Source: Salinihabitans flavidus (lineage in GTDB: Bacteria > Pseudomonadota > Alphaproteobacteria > Rhodobacterales > Rhodobacteraceae). From it: a stretch of DNA of 64,000 nucleotides. Shown in pieces: positions 1 through 10,888 of this stretch; position 1 is the first letter of the stretch, and the number at the start of each line of letters is the position of its first letter. The notes below the pieces were generated by a model. The model saw only the letters and a list, made by a program, of their open reading frames with translations, was not told the DNA's origin and did not search any database. The DNA is taken from NCBI RefSeq assembly GCF_900110425.1, contig NZ_FODS01000004.1, positions 62,001 through 126,000 on the forward strand, read 5' to 3'. Both the position numbers and the translations under genes were made by a program.

Positions 1-454
1 CGCCACGGGTCACGGCCTGCGCCTCGACAAAGGCATCGGCCACATAGGTGCCATAGCATCCCGCGTTCATCCGAACTGCACCGCCGATGGCGCCGGGGAT
101 CGTGCGCAGGAATGTCAGATCCACCCCTGCCTGCGCGGCCTTGCGCGCCACATGGGCGTCGAGCGCGGCCGCCCCTGCGGTAACGCGGCCTCCCTCTATC
201 GTGATACTGTTGAAGCCGCGCCCCATGCGGATCACCACCGCGCGCAGCCCGCCGTCGCGCACGATCAGGTTGGAGCCGACGCCCATTGTGAAAACGGCAA
301 CCGATGGGTCAAGGTCGCGCAGGAAGGCGGCCAGATCCTCGTGATCGGCCGGTTGAAACAGCCAGTCGGCAGGCCCGCCGACCCGCAGCCACGTCAAGTC
401 GGACAACGGCCGGCCGGAGGTGAGTTTTCCGCGGGGATGAGGCATCTCGGTCAT
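1..454 (-). CDS. murB: UDP-N-acetylenolpyruvoylglucosamine reductase MurB, N-terminal part
   Basis: MurB is the cytoplasmic flavoenzyme that reduces UDP-GlcNAc-enolpyruvate to UDP-MurNAc in peptidoglycan precursor synthesis. Only about 151 N-terminal residues are in the window; the gene runs off the left edge. The FAD-binding fold is recognisable from LRVGGPADW (residues 23-31), [10 protein letters not shown] (60-69) and [17 protein letters not shown] (119-135). The ATG at 454 was chosen; an in-frame ATG at 445 is an alternative, and neither has a strong ribosome-binding site. It is the last dcw-type gene seen here, downstream of murC and the DUF2484 gene, as is usual in Rhodobacteraceae. Identity is secure; the exact start is not. 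Confidence 0.93.
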   Translation of the reverse strand, partial: MTEMPHPRGKLTSGRPLSDLTWLRVGGPADWLFQPADHEDLAAFLRDLDPSVAVFTMGVGSNLIVRDGGLRAVVIRMGRGFNSITIEGGRVTAGAAALDAHVARKAAQAGVDLTFLRTIPGAIGGAVRMNAGCYGTYVADAFVEAQAVTRG

Positions 455-529
455 GCCGTCCGTGATAGGGGGCCACGTCCCGGGCTGCAAGCCACGACGA
501 CGCGCGCTCTCCGGATCCGGACGCGGCGC

Positions 530-793
530 CTATGGGCGCGTGGCGTGCTTGACGACAACGGCCTTGAGTTTCCGGCCCAGCCGGATCAGCGGCCAGCGCA
601 GCAGGCTCATCGCCGCGACCAGTATCAGCAGCCCGGTCCAGAGCCCGTTTTCCCAAGTCGCATAGGCCAGGATCGGCAGGCCGATCCCGATCATGCCGTA
701 GGCAAAGCGCCAGTGGTTGTCACGGCTTGGCAACATGCCCCGCAGATTCACCAGCACCAGCCACGCCAGTGCGAGCAGGATCGAAAGATTCAT
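530..793 (-). CDS. DUF2484 family small membrane protein
   Basis: This 87-residue protein has two or three hydrophobic segments (roughly residues 3-18, 33-46 and 50-66) and a basic C-terminal tail. A small membrane protein of this kind (recalled as DUF2484) is normally found just upstream of murB in Rhodobacteraceae, which supports the call; its biochemical role is unknown. The start codon ATG (793-791) overlaps the stop of the upstream permease gene in an ATGA arrangement, so the two are probably translationally coupled. A longer reading frame extends upstream but only shadows the permease. The position suggests an accessory role in envelope or cell-wall assembly, which is inference only. 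Confidence 0.8.
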   Translation of the reverse strand: MNLSILLALAWLVLVNLRGMLPSRDNHWRFAYGMIGIGLPILAYATWENGLWTGLLILVAAMSLLRWPLIRLGRKLKAVVVKHATRP

Positions 794-1983
794 GAAAGGC
801 CTCCCTGAAAATTGGCGACCAGCGCACCCGCCGACAGAACGGCCCCGACGACCGGCACTGCCATCGGCACACGAAAGGCAGGCGCGCCCGGGTCGCGGCG
901 CTTGAGCACGATCAGCGCGATATTCACCAGCACGAACACCGCCAGAAGAATGGAGGACGTCACCTCTGCCAGCACGCCCACCTGCAAGGCCACCGCTCCG
1001 AAGATCACCGCGCCGCCGATCACAAGGCTTGCCAGAACCGGCGTGCCGAAACGCGGATGGGCGTGGTGAAACATGGACAGAACGGCGCTGCGCCTGCCGA
1101 TGCCGAACAACACCCGGCTGGCCATGACGATCTGCGCCAGAACACCGTTGAGCGCGGCGATAACCGCCACCAGTGACAGAAACCTTCCGCTGCCGCCCTG
1201 CCCCGCCTGCCAGACCAGAACAAGGGGCTGTTCGCTTGCTGCAAGCACGCCCTGCGGCACGGCACGAACGGCGGCGACAGCGACGGCGGTGTATATCAGC
1301 GTGGTCAGAATGAGCGAGATGAGTATGGCGCGCGGCAGGACACGTTCGGGATGCGCCACCTCCTCGGCCATGTTCACAATATCCTCGAACCCGATGAAGG
1401 CGAAGAAGGCGAGTACCGCCCCGGCCCCGACCCCGGACCAGATGATCGTCGGAGGCGCCTGCCAGTCGGCGACAGGGTCGGCCTGCCCGCCCGCCCAGAC
1501 CACGAGCACAAGACCGAGCACCTCGATCACGGTAAACACCGCCGCAAGCGCGAGACTCTCCATGACGCCAATCACGGCGACCGCCGTAAGTGCCAGCCCC
1601 AGACCGATGACCGCCACGTTGAAGGGCACATCGATCACCCCGGCGAGGTAGCCGACCCCGCCGCGCAGGACCGCCGCAGCAGAAATCGCCCCCACCATCA
1701 CGATGGCGAGCCCGACCAGAAGCGCCAGCGCCTGCGAGTTCAACCCCTGACCGACATAGGCCGCCTCGCCCGCCGCCTCCGGAAAGCGGGTGGAAAGCTC
1801 CGCATAGCTCAGCGCCGTGGGCGCCGCGATCACACCGGCCAGAAGGAACGACAGCGGCGCCCAGATCCCGGCATCCCCGGCCACGGCGCCGACCAGCACA
1901 TAGATGCCGGCCCCCACCATGACCCCGACGCCATAGGCCGTGAGCAGCCCAAGCCCGATCCGACGTTTGAGATGTTCCGCCAT
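790..1983 (-). CDS. APC-family amino acid permease
   Basis: A 397-residue integral membrane protein with about eleven or twelve hydrophobic segments. The N-terminal GVGVMVGAGIYVLVG (near residues 14-28) is the unwound first helix typical of the APC superfamily, and FFAFIGFEDIVNMAEE matches the conserved helix 6 to loop region. It should import an amino acid or a related amine, but the substrate cannot be read from the sequence. The ATG at 1983, preceded by a purine-rich AGGGGCAGGG, was preferred over a TTG five codons upstream. It sits between murC and DUF2484-murB, where Rhodobacteraceae normally have no transporter, and its stop overlaps the DUF2484 start. Confidence 0.85.
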   Translation of the reverse strand: MAEHLKRRIGLGLLTAYGVGVMVGAGIYVLVGAVAGDAGIWAPLSFLLAGVIAAPTALSYAELSTRFPEAAGEAAYVGQGLNSQALALLVGLAIVMVGAISAAAVLRGGVGYLAGVIDVPFNVAVIGLGLALTAVAVIGVMESLALAAVFTVIEVLGLVLVVWAGGQADPVADWQAPPTIIWSGVGAGAVLAFFAFIGFEDIVNMAEEVAHPERVLPRAILISLILTTLIYTAVAVAAVRAVPQGVLAASEQPLVLVWQAGQGGSGRFLSLVAVIAALNGVLAQIVMASRVLFGIGRRSAVLSMFHHAHPRFGTPVLASLVIGGAVIFGAVALQVGVLAEVTSSILLAVFVLVNIALIVLKRRDPGAPAFRVPMAVPVVGAVLSAGALVANFQGGLS

Positions 1984-2071
1984 CGCCCTGCCCCTCAAGC
2001 TGCCCGGAGCACAGCCCAGCCACCGGCGTGATGCAACTGTTTTCTTCGCGTGTCTCTTTCAGAGGCAGGCG

Positions 2072-3469
2072 CTACTCTCGGAGCCGCCCGGGCAGCGCGT
2101 TGGCCCATGCGCTGATTGTGCCGGCACCGAGACAAACCACGATATCACCGGGGTGTGCCTCCTCGCGCACCAAACGCAGCAGATCGTCCTCATCGCCGAT
2201 CGCGCGCACATGGCGGTGACCGTGGGCGATCAGCCCCGCCACGAGATCATCGCGGCTTGCGCCCGGTATCGGAACTTCGCCAGCGCCAAAAACCTCGGCA
2301 ATGCCGACCACGTCGGCGTCGTTGAAACAGGCGCAGAAATCGTCGAAGAGCGACGACAGGCGGCTGTAGCGGTGCGGCTGATGCACGGCGATTACCCGCC
2401 CCTCGCTGGCCTGACGCGCCGCGCGCAGAACGGCGGCGATTTCCACGGGATGATGGCCGTAGTCGTCGATGATCGTCACCCCGTCGACCTCGCCCACCTT
2501 GGTGAAGCGCCGGTTCACACCGCCGAAGGCGGCCAGCGCCTCGCGGATCGCGTTGCGCGACATGCCAAGGTGCCGCGCCACCGCAACCGCGGACAGCGCG
2601 TTGGAGACATTGTGATCGCCCGGCATCGGCAGGGTGCACCCTTCGATCATCGTGTCCTCGGCCTGAAGCGCAATGTCGAAATGCGCCACACCGCCCTGAT
2701 AGCGCAGGTTCACCGCGCGCACGTCGGCCTGCGCGTTGAAGCCGAAAGTCACGACTCGGCGATCCGTCACCCTGCCGACCAGCGCCTGCACTTCGGGGTG
2801 GTCGGTGCAGCAGACGGCCAGCCCGTAGAACGGGATGTTGGAGACGAATTCCTGAAACCCGGCGCGCAGCCGGTCGAAGTTGCCCCAATGCTCCATATGT
2901 TCGGGGTCGATATTGGTGACGATGGCAATGGTCGCGGGCAGCCGGGTGAAGGTGCCGTCGCTTTCGTCGGCCTCCACCACCATCCACTCGCCATCGCCGA
3001 CCCGCGCGTTGGAGCCATAGGCGTGGATGATCCCGCCATTGATCACCGTGGGATCATACTTCCCGTGGTCGAGCAGCGCCGCCACCATCGTCGTGGTGGT
3101 CGTCTTGCCGTGGGTCCCGGCCACGGCGATATTGGATTTCAGCCGCATCAGCTCTGCCAGCATCTCCGCCCGGCGCACCACCGGCAAACCGCGCCGACGC
3201 GCCTCGTCCAGTTCCGGGTTGCCGGGCTTGATCGCGGAGGAGACCACGACCACGGTTGCCCCTTCGAGGTTCTCTTCGGACTGGCCGATGAACACGGTCG
3301 CGCCACGCTCTTCGAGCCGCGCGGTCAGATTGCTGACCTTCAGATCGGACCCCTGCACCGTGTAGCCGTGGTTCAGAAGCACCTCGGCGATGCCCGACAT
3401 GCCGATGCCGCCGATGCCGACGAAATGGATGGGGCCGACGGTGTCGGGAAGTTTGGTTGCTGGGCTCAT
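2072..3469 (-). CDS. murC: UDP-N-acetylmuramate--L-alanine ligase MurC
   Basis: MurC attaches the first amino acid, L-alanine, to UDP-MurNAc in an ATP-dependent reaction in the cytoplasm. At 465 residues the length is normal. The N-terminal UDP-binding glycine-rich [10 protein letters not shown] lies at 17-26, the Mur-ligase ATP loop GTHGKTTT at about 118-125, and the central-domain IDDYGHHP motif near residue 340. The ATG at 3469 was chosen because the family begins a few residues before VGIGG; a longer frame to 3532 only overlaps the murG end. It follows murG by 10 bp and so belongs to the same operon. Confidence 0.97.
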   Translation of the reverse strand: MSPATKLPDTVGPIHFVGIGGIGMSGIAEVLLNHGYTVQGSDLKVSNLTARLEERGATVFIGQSEENLEGATVVVVSSAIKPGNPELDEARRRGLPVVRRAEMLAELMRLKSNIAVAGTHGKTTTTTMVAALLDHGKYDPTVINGGIIHAYGSNARVGDGEWMVVEADESDGTFTRLPATIAIVTNIDPEHMEHWGNFDRLRAGFQEFVSNIPFYGLAVCCTDHPEVQALVGRVTDRRVVTFGFNAQADVRAVNLRYQGGVAHFDIALQAEDTMIEGCTLPMPGDHNVSNALSAVAVARHLGMSRNAIREALAAFGGVNRRFTKVGEVDGVTIIDDYGHHPVEIAAVLRAARQASEGRVIAVHQPHRYSRLSSLFDDFCACFNDADVVGIAEVFGAGEVPIPGASRDDLVAGLIAHGHRHVRAIGDEDDLLRLVREEAHPGDIVVCLGAGTISAWANALPGRLRE

Positions 3470-3479
3470 GTCCTGTCTT

Positions 3480-4571
3480 TCATTCTTCGCTGGCCAGACG
3501 CTCCACCATGGCGACCAGCGCCTGCGTGGCATCCGGCCGCCCGACCGAAAGCGCCGCCTGCGCCATTTTCAATGCGCCATCGGGATTGCAGAGCACCGCG
3601 CCGATCTGGTCGGTCAGCACCTCTTCGGTCAACCGGCTTTCCGGTATCACGATGGCCGCTCCCGCCTCGCTCAGCCCGCGTGCGTTGGCGGTTTGATGAT
3701 CGCCCGTCGCAACGGCATATGGAATGAGAATCGAGGGCCGTCCGATCACGCTGATGTCCGCGACCGAAGAGGCGCCGGCGCGGGAAATGACAAGCTGCGC
3801 CTCGCTCATCCGGCGGGGCACATCGTGAAAGAACGTCTGCACGTCGGCGGTGATGCCATGCTCGGCGTAAAACCGAATCACGCGCTCTTCGTCTTCCTGC
3901 CGTGCCTGATGGCTGACCCGAAGATTGCCGCGCACCCACTCTGGCAACGCGGCGATGGCGGCGGGCACCTTGTCGGACAGGATGCGCGCGCCCTGACTGC
4001 CGCCCATGACCAGAATGGACATGGGGTAGTCGCCGGGCGCGATATAGGGGGCGCCGGCCCGTTCGATCACCGCGCCGCGCACCGGGTTGCCGACATGTGT
4101 GCCCTCCCCCCCCGTGGGCAGGTCCGTGGGCCATGTGCCGCAGGCGACCGCATCGACCCGGGTCGCAAAATGCCGGTTCACCCGGCCCAGAACGCCGTTC
4201 TGTTCATGGATCATGCGCGGCAGGCGCAAGATCCGGGCTGCCGCAAGCGCCGGGATCGTCGGGTAGCCTCCAAAGCCCACGACCACCTCGGGCCGGTCGC
4301 GGCGCATTCTTCGCAAAGCCGACAGCACACCGCCCACGATACGGAACGGCACCGCGAGCCGGGCCAGCGCGCCGCCTCGGGCAAAGGTGGCGGAGGCGAT
4401 CCGCTCGATCTCGACGGAATGCGGGAAGCCGCCGGTATAGCGCGCGCCGCGTGCATCGGTGGTCAGCTTCACGCGCCAGCCCTTGCGCAGCATGGCCTCT
4501 GCCAGTGCCTGCGCGGGGAACATGTGCCCCCCGGTGCCGCCTGCCGCAATGACTAACAAGGGTGCCTTCAT
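3480..4571 (-). CDS. murG: UDP-GlcNAc:lipid I GlcNAc transferase MurG
   Basis: MurG is the membrane-associated GT28 transferase that converts lipid I to lipid II at the cytoplasmic face. The 363 residues match the usual 350-370. The diagnostic N-terminal [10 protein letters not shown] lies at residues 11-20 for lipid-substrate binding, and the C-terminal donor-binding region contains [20 protein letters not shown]. Two in-frame ATG codons, 4583 and 4571, are possible; 4571 places the first strand closest to the family norm. It lies 31 bp downstream of ftsW and 10 bp upstream of murC, a classical dcw order. Confidence 0.97.
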   Translation of the reverse strand: MKAPLLVIAAGGTGGHMFPAQALAEAMLRKGWRVKLTTDARGARYTGGFPHSVEIERIASATFARGGALARLAVPFRIVGGVLSALRRMRRDRPEVVVGFGGYPTIPALAAARILRLPRMIHEQNGVLGRVNRHFATRVDAVACGTWPTDLPTGGEGTHVGNPVRGAVIERAGAPYIAPGDYPMSILVMGGSQGARILSDKVPAAIAALPEWVRGNLRVSHQARQEDEERVIRFYAEHGITADVQTFFHDVPRRMSEAQLVISRAGASSVADISVIGRPSILIPYAVATGDHQTANARGLSEAGAAIVIPESRLTEEVLTDQIGAVLCNPDGALKMAQAALSVGRPDATQALVAMVERLASEE

Positions 4572-4602
4572 TTCTCTGTCCATGTCTTGCGTTCCAGACC
4601 GA

Positions 4603-5769
4603 TCACCGCAGATGACCCCGAAGGATATCCCTGATCTCGCCCTGCGGGCGCGTTCGGGTGAACGCCAGAAGCATACCCAGCGCAATCCCCCCCGCAATGA
4701 GGGAGGAGCCGCCATAGCTGACGAACGGCAACGTCATGCCCTTCGCCGGCAGAAGCCTCACCGCGACCCCCATGTTGATCATCGCCTGCACACCAAAGAT
4801 GGCCGTCAGACCCGTGCCGGCCAGCCGGATGAACGGATCTCGTTCACGCATCAGCCGGGCGAACGAACGCACGACAATCAACGCATAGAGCAGGATGATG
4901 CACAGGACGAGCACAAGGCCGTATTCCTCTGCCGCGACGGCGATGATGAAATCGGTGTGGGCATCGGGCAGCGACCATTTCACCTGCCCCTCGCCCACAC
5001 CGACACCCAGAAAGCCGCCCTCGCGGATCGCGTTGGTGGCATAGCCAAGCTGCGTCGTCGGATCGAGATCCGGGCTCAGGAAACCGTCGATCCGCCGGGC
5101 GAAATGTTCGGATTTGTCATAGGCCAGCATCCCGCCGAAGATCGACGCCCCGGCCATCCCGACCAGAAGTGTCATCGGTGCCCCGGCAACGAAATACATC
5201 ACGCCCCAGCCGAACAGGATCAGGCAGGCCTGACCGAAATCGGGCTGCATCACGAGGATGACCGCGATCGTCACCGCGAGCATGAACGACCACATGCGCC
5301 CCGGCGGGCCGTTGATTTCCTGACTGGCGGCCATGAGCCACGCCGCCACGACCACGAAACCGGGCTTGAGAAATTCAGACGGCTGCACCGAGGCAAATCC
5401 CAGCGAATACCAGCGCATCGCGCCCTTGCCGAAATCGGTGCCAAAGAACGGCACCCCGAGTAGCGCCACGAAGGCGACGAGAAATCCCAGAACGGCCAGA
5501 CGCCGCACCAGAAGCGGGCTCAGCATCGAGGTGATCAGCATCGCCGTCAGCGCCGCCCCCCCGAAAACCGCCTGCCGCATGACATAGTGGAAAGGTTCGA
5601 ACCCGTTCTTGGCCGCCAGCGGCGGCGAAGCGGCAAGCCCCAGAAGAAGACCGATCGCGAACAGGATCAGGATGCAGGTCATCGACCACTTGTCCACGGT
5701 CCGCCACCATTTGGGAAAAATCGGCTCACCTTCCCTGACGGGCTGCGTGCCATACACCATCTCTGTCAT
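4603..5769 (-). CDS. ftsW: SEDS-family division protein FtsW
   Basis: FtsW is the septal peptidoglycan glycosyltransferase that polymerises lipid II with its PBP partner. This 388-residue protein has about ten hydrophobic segments and the conserved SEDS stretch [19 protein letters not shown], followed by AAEEYG, containing the catalytic-loop aspartate. The C-terminal [10 protein letters not shown] is also a family hallmark. Its placement directly before murG distinguishes it from RodA, which usually lies beside pbp2 and mreBCD. The start ATG at 5769 has a second ATG three codons on. The 130 bp upstream separates it from trmB, so the operon promoter probably lies there. Confidence 0.95.
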   Translation of the reverse strand: MTEMVYGTQPVREGEPIFPKWWRTVDKWSMTCILILFAIGLLLGLAASPPLAAKNGFEPFHYVMRQAVFGGAALTAMLITSMLSPLLVRRLAVLGFLVAFVALLGVPFFGTDFGKGAMRWYSLGFASVQPSEFLKPGFVVVAAWLMAASQEINGPPGRMWSFMLAVTIAVILVMQPDFGQACLILFGWGVMYFVAGAPMTLLVGMAGASIFGGMLAYDKSEHFARRIDGFLSPDLDPTTQLGYATNAIREGGFLGVGVGEGQVKWSLPDAHTDFIIAVAAEEYGLVLVLCIILLYALIVVRSFARLMRERDPFIRLAGTGLTAIFGVQAMINMGVAVRLLPAKGMTLPFVSYGGSSLIAGGIALGMLLAFTRTRPQGEIRDILRGHLR

Positions 5770-5901
5770 CGGGTAACCCGCCGTTCTGCCTCATGCGCGC
5801 CCGGTTTTCCGGGTCTCGTGGGAAAAGACTAGCACCTTCGCGAGTCGCTGCAAAGCACCCTATCGGCCGAACCAGCAGCTTTCCGCCCCGCGCAGGCAGG
5901 G

Positions 5902-6615
5902 TCAGCGCCGGCGAAACGTCAGGTAATATGGCACCCGCCCTTCGCGGAGCGCCTTTTGCTCATAGCGGGTCGGCACCCAGTCGTCCCAAGGGATGCGCCA
6001 GTCGTCCGGCCTCTCTGCCAGCCAGTCGAACCCGTGGCGCGGCACCTGTTCGAGCGTCTGGCGAACGTAGTCGGGAATATCCGTGGCCACGCGAAAGATC
6101 GCCCCGGGCTTCATCACCCGCGCCAGCGGCTCGAGATATTCGGGCATGACGAACCGGCGGCGGTGATGCCGCTTTTTCGGCCATGGGTCGGGATAGAGCA
6201 GAAAGGCGCGCGCGATGCTTTGATCGGGCAGCACATCGAAAAGATCGCGCACGTCGCCGGGATGAACGCGGATGTTGTCGCCCCCCGCCTCGCGGATCTT
6301 GCCCAGAAGCATGGCCACGCCGTTGATATAGGGCTCGCACCCGATCAGGCCGATGCCGGGATTCCGGGCCGCCTGATGCACCATATGCTCGCCACCGCCG
6401 AACCCGATCTCAAGCCAGAGGTCGCGCCCGCCGAACAGGGCGGACAGGTTGATCGGGGTCCGTTCCGGATTCGCCTCCCAATCCACCTTGCCAAGCGACA
6501 GGGCGGCGAGGTCTTCGTTCAGATACGCCTCCTGCGCCTTGCGCAGGCCCTTGCCCCTGAACCGGCCATAGAAATTACGCCAGGGGGCGCCCGAAGGGTG
6601 GGTTGTCTTGCTCAT
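5902..6615 (-). CDS. trmB: tRNA (guanine-N7)-methyltransferase TrmB
   Basis: TrmB methylates G46 in the variable loop of many tRNAs using S-adenosylmethionine. The 237-residue protein carries the SAM-binding loop LEIGFGGGEHM and the family-specific YPDPWPKKRHHRRR active-site segment. The C-terminal WRIPWDDWVPTRYEQKA matches the TrmB T-R-Y/F-E substrate motif. The ATG at 6615 gives the usual short N-terminus; a longer frame to 6651 is less likely. It follows metK, the gene for the enzyme making its cofactor, a conserved neighbourhood in Rhodobacteraceae, but a strong hairpin lies between them. Confidence 0.96.
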   Translation of the reverse strand: MSKTTHPSGAPWRNFYGRFRGKGLRKAQEAYLNEDLAALSLGKVDWEANPERTPINLSALFGGRDLWLEIGFGGGEHMVHQAARNPGIGLIGCEPYINGVAMLLGKIREAGGDNIRVHPGDVRDLFDVLPDQSIARAFLLYPDPWPKKRHHRRRFVMPEYLEPLARVMKPGAIFRVATDIPDYVRQTLEQVPRHGFDWLAERPDDWRIPWDDWVPTRYEQKALREGRVPYYLTFRRR

Positions 6616-6668
6616 GGCGCGCGTCCTAGCGGCTTGACGTGCCGGGATCAATGGGCGCCGGCGTCCAT

Positions 6669-6694
6669 GGCGCGGCCCGTTTCAGGGCCGCGCC
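6669..6694 (-). terminator. GC hairpin after metK
   Basis: A perfect 10-bp inverted repeat (GGCGCGGCCC / GGGCCGCGCC) with a 6-nt loop begins 10 nt after the metK stop codon. There is no following T-run on the minus strand, so it may attenuate or stabilise the metK transcript rather than act as a classical intrinsic terminator before trmB. Confidence 0.5.
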
Positions 6695-6703
6695 CGGGTC
6701 GCG

Positions 6704-7885
<1,182 letters not shown>

Positions 7886-7890
7886 GAAAG

Positions 7891-7937
7891 TGCTCCGTTG
7901 GGTTATTCCCCGCCACGCCAGGAAGCCGTTGTGACGG
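7891..7937 (-). promoter_or_regulatory. SAM/SAH riboswitch in the metK leader
   Basis: Read on the minus strand, the leader contains the stem strand CCGTCAC, the conserved loop AACGGCTTCCTGGC, the closing strand GTGGCGG and, after a short linker, AACGGAGCA just before the metK ATG. CGUCAC pairs with GUGGCG (one G-U wobble), and the loop CUUCC can pair with the GGAG that serves as the ribosome-binding site. This is the H-type pseudoknot of the SAM/SAH riboswitch, described as specific to Rhodobacterales metK genes. Ligand binding should stabilise the pseudoknot and block translation. The call rests on the match to the remembered consensus and on the pairings. Confidence 0.9.
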
Positions 7938-7975
7938 ATCAATTCGACGTCAGTTACGGTGCAATGTGGAAAGGG

Positions 7976-9448
7976 TCAATCGCTTTTGGCAAAGCGGCGC
8001 GCGATCAGCGCAAGATGCAGCAGAAGCAACACAATACTCAGCGGCAGATCCCCGACACGGGCATAGAGCGTCGGTGCATGCGGGACGGGCAGCCGCGCCT
8101 CGACATGTCCCCCCTCGCCCAGATCCAGCGAGGTCAGGATACGGCCGCGCGCGTCGATCACCGCCGACACCCCGGTATTGGCCGCCCGCACCAAAGGCAG
8201 CCCCTGTTCGATGGCGCGCATCCGGGCCTGCGCGAGATGCTGGTAGGGCCCCGAGAACCGCCCGAACCACGCGTCATTGGTCAGTTGCATGAGAAACTCG
8301 GGGCGCTCCGGCGCGCCGCGCACATCGCGGGGAAACACCACCTCGTAGCAGATCAGCGGCAACGCCGTGCCCAGCTCGCCCAGATCCATCAGCCGCGGCC
8401 CCGGCCCCGGCGAGAAACCGAACCCCTCGTCCGCGGCGAGCCCATAAAGGCCTAGGCGCGACATCAGGCCGCCAAAGGGCATGTATTCACCGAACGGCAC
8501 CAGATGATGCTTGTCATAGGTATCCGCGATCTGTCCCTGCGCACCCAGAAGAATGGCCGAGTTGTAGTAGCGATACCCCTCGCCGCGCTGAAGGCCGAGC
8601 ACGACCGGCACGCCGCCCGCTGCCTCCGCAATCCGCGCCAGCGTCTCCCCGGCGGCTGAAAGCTCTGACGGGACGGATGTTTCGGGCCAGATCACCAGAT
8701 CGGGGGGCTGGGCACCGGGGCGCGTCGATTCCAGCGCGCGGGCAAGAAAGCGCGGCGCGTGGTCAGGATCCCATTTGAGGTGCTGCGGCGCATTGGGCTG
8801 CACTAGCCGGATCAGCGGGCGGTCCTCATCGGGGGACATCGCGGGAGGCAACGGCCAGAGCATCGCCACGACCACCCCAAGTGCGAGCGCGTAGGCCCCG
8901 AGACGGGGCGCGCGTGCAATGGCCCAAGCCGCGAAAAAGAGCAGGAGGTTGAGCCCGTGCGGGCCGAGAAAGGCGGCGAGTTGCCCGGCGGCCCCATCGA
9001 CCAGCACCTGCGACGGCATCGCCCAGGGAAAGCCGGTAAAAAGCTTCGCGCGCAGGATCTCTGCTCCCGCAAGGGTCGGTATCAGCGGCCATGCGGCCCG
9101 GCTCAGCCAGCGGGCAAGACCGAATGCCAGACCCCAGAACAGCGCAAGTCCTCCGGCCATGAACACGAGGGCAAAGGGCGCCATCCAGCCGTGGCGCGGC
9201 ACGTCGACAAGGAACGGCTCAACGATCCAGTTCAGGGCCAGTGCGAAATACCCCGCGCCGAAGGCCCAGCCGATCAGCGCGGCCCGGCGCGGGCTCGGCG
9301 TCCCGGCGAAGAGATGAACCGCGAGAACCAGCCCCATGAGCGTGAAAGGCGAGAGCGAGACCGGCGCCTGCCCCAGCGCCGCGAAGGCACCCGCCCCTGC
9401 CGACATAAAAAGGGGCAGAGCCCCGGCGCGCGCGCCGGGGTCAGTCAT
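7976..9448 (-). CDS. lnt: Apolipoprotein N-acyltransferase Lnt
   Basis: Lnt adds the third acyl chain to the N-terminal cysteine of lipoproteins at the periplasmic face of the inner membrane. The 490-residue protein has about six or seven N-terminal membrane helices followed by a nitrilase-type domain. The catalytic triad is visible as Glu in VIWPETSVPSE, Lys in YDKHHLVPFGEYMPF and Cys in LICYEVVFP. The ATG at 9448 overlaps the corC stop by 8 bp, so translation is coupled. The same window encodes at least one lipoprotein substrate candidate. Confidence 0.96.
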   Translation of the reverse strand: MTDPGARAGALPLFMSAGAGAFAALGQAPVSLSPFTLMGLVLAVHLFAGTPSPRRAALIGWAFGAGYFALALNWIVEPFLVDVPRHGWMAPFALVFMAGGLALFWGLAFGLARWLSRAAWPLIPTLAGAEILRAKLFTGFPWAMPSQVLVDGAAGQLAAFLGPHGLNLLLFFAAWAIARAPRLGAYALALGVVVAMLWPLPPAMSPDEDRPLIRLVQPNAPQHLKWDPDHAPRFLARALESTRPGAQPPDLVIWPETSVPSELSAAGETLARIAEAAGGVPVVLGLQRGEGYRYYNSAILLGAQGQIADTYDKHHLVPFGEYMPFGGLMSRLGLYGLAADEGFGFSPGPGPRLMDLGELGTALPLICYEVVFPRDVRGAPERPEFLMQLTNDAWFGRFSGPYQHLAQARMRAIEQGLPLVRAANTGVSAVIDARGRILTSLDLGEGGHVEARLPVPHAPTLYARVGDLPLSIVLLLLHLALIARRFAKSD

Positions 9449-10340
9449 GAAGAGCGTTGTCTTGGGCTTCGGGCAGGCGCACGCGCAGCCGTTTGATCCG
9501 GCGCGGGTCGGCGTCGATCACCTCGAACTCCAGTCCTGCCGGATGCGGGACCACCTCCCCGCGTGCCGGGACATGCCCCGCGAGCATGAAGACAAGGCCA
9601 CCCAGTGTGTCGATTTCCTCGGGGTCCACCTCGTCCGTCGCCGAAAGATCGAATCCGATCTCGGCCTCGAAGTCCTCCAGCGGGGTCTTGGCCAATGCCA
9701 TATAGCACCCGGACTTTTCGAGGTTCCAGAACTGGTCCTCATCGACATCATGTTCATCCTCGATCTCGCCGATCACCTGTTCGATCAGATCTTCGATCGT
9801 GAGGAGCCCGTCGACCCCGCCGTATTCGTCGATAACCAGCGCCATGTGGCGCCGCTCTGTCTGCATCTTGGTGAGCAGAACGCCTATGGGCATGGACGGT
9901 GGCACGAAGAGAAGCGGGCGCAACATCTGATCGAGCGCGAAAGCCTCTTGCGCGGCGCCGTTGAACCCGTGCTTGAGCGCGAGATCCTTGAGGTGGATCA
10001 TGCCGATGGGCGTGTCGAGCGTCCCCTCGTAAACCGGCAGGCGGCTCAGGCCGCTGTCGCGGAAGACCTTGACCAGATCGGTCTGGGTGATCGAGACCGG
10101 AACCGCAACGATATCGGCCTTGGGAATGGCCACGTCCTCCACCCGCATCCGGCGCAGGTTTATCATGCCGTGCGACGTCAAGGCGACGCGTTCTGTGGTC
10201 TTGCCGTCAGAATCCTCGTCGTCCTCTGAGGTCGAGAAGGAATCGAAAAAGCGGCGTAAGAACCCGCCGCCGTTGTCTGTCTGGTCTTCGGGCTGCGCGC
10301 TATGCGCCGCGTTAGAAGAGCCGTCCGTACTGTCGCCCAT
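9441..10340 (-). CDS. corC: CorC/HlyC-family CBS-domain protein
   Basis: A 299-residue cytosolic protein with a flexible, acidic N-terminus, a CBS-domain pair in the first two thirds (including [18 protein letters not shown] and [18 protein letters not shown]) and a C-terminal CorC_HlyC domain ending in [13 protein letters not shown]. Proteins of this family are linked to magnesium/cobalt efflux or ion sensing, though the exact function in this ybeY-corC-lnt context is unsettled. There is no DUF21 membrane domain, so it is the CorC rather than the CorB type. It overlaps lnt by 8 bp and follows ybeY by 32 bp. Confidence 0.9.
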   Translation of the reverse strand: MGDSTDGSSNAAHSAQPEDQTDNGGGFLRRFFDSFSTSEDDEDSDGKTTERVALTSHGMINLRRMRVEDVAIPKADIVAVPVSITQTDLVKVFRDSGLSRLPVYEGTLDTPIGMIHLKDLALKHGFNGAAQEAFALDQMLRPLLFVPPSMPIGVLLTKMQTERRHMALVIDEYGGVDGLLTIEDLIEQVIGEIEDEHDVDEDQFWNLEKSGCYMALAKTPLEDFEAEIGFDLSATDEVDPEEIDTLGGLVFMLAGHVPARGEVVPHPAGLEFEVIDADPRRIKRLRVRLPEAQDNALHD

Positions 10341-10372
10341 TTTACCTTTCCAACAAAGGGGATGTTCCCCGA

Positions 10373-10876
10373 CTAGTCCCTATATGGGTCAGGCACCCCC
10401 AGTTTGCCAAGTATCTCTGCCTCCAACCCTTCCATTAAAGTGGCATCCGGGTCACGCAGATGGTCATATCCCAGAAGATGAAGCACACCGTGCACGATCA
10501 GATGGGTGACATGATCGGCCATCGGCCTGCCCGCGTCGCGGGCCTCCCGGGCGCAGGTGTCCCAGGCGATCGCAATATCGCCCAGCTCCTCCGGCTCACC
10601 CGGGATCATCGGCACCGGGGGGGCGGGCACTGCTCCCGGCACCTCGGGGGCGCGCTCTTCGGACGGCCAACTCAGCACGTTGGTGGCCGAGGCCTTGCCG
10701 CGAAATTCGGCGTTCAGCGTGGCAATCCGGGTGTCATCACACGCCAGAAGGCCGATCTGATAGTCGCCTACGCCCAACCCGAGGTGGGAGAGGGTGGCTC
10801 GCGCGGCGGATTCGGCGATACGCTCAAGGCCGATCTCCTGCCAGCGGGACTCTTCATATACGATCTCGGTCAGCAT
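10373..10876 (-). CDS. ybeY: Endoribonuclease YbeY
   Basis: YbeY is a zinc-dependent single-strand endoribonuclease used in 16S rRNA 3'-end maturation and ribosome quality control. The 167-residue protein carries the diagnostic H3 motif HGVLHLLGYDH with metal ligands His129, His133 and His139, and the upstream NVLSWP segment. A proline-rich insertion at about residues 78-97 lengthens it relative to the E. coli protein. The ATG at 10876 was chosen; the frame extends to 10903 but that part lies in a dispersed repeat. It is downstream of phoH across a 69-bp gap holding that repeat. Confidence 0.95.
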   Translation of the reverse strand: MLTEIVYEESRWQEIGLERIAESAARATLSHLGLGVGDYQIGLLACDDTRIATLNAEFRGKASATNVLSWPSEERAPEVPGAVPAPPVPMIPGEPEELGDIAIAWDTCAREARDAGRPMADHVTHLIVHGVLHLLGYDHLRDPDATLMEGLEAEILGKLGVPDPYRD

Positions 10877-10888
10877 GCGCCCTGACAG

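Noticed and set aside
1940-3727. 595-residue open frame on the plus strand opposite murC
   Set aside because: It is antisense to murC, rich in His/Arg/Pro, and has no recognisable motif. High GC content creates long spurious frames on the opposite strand.
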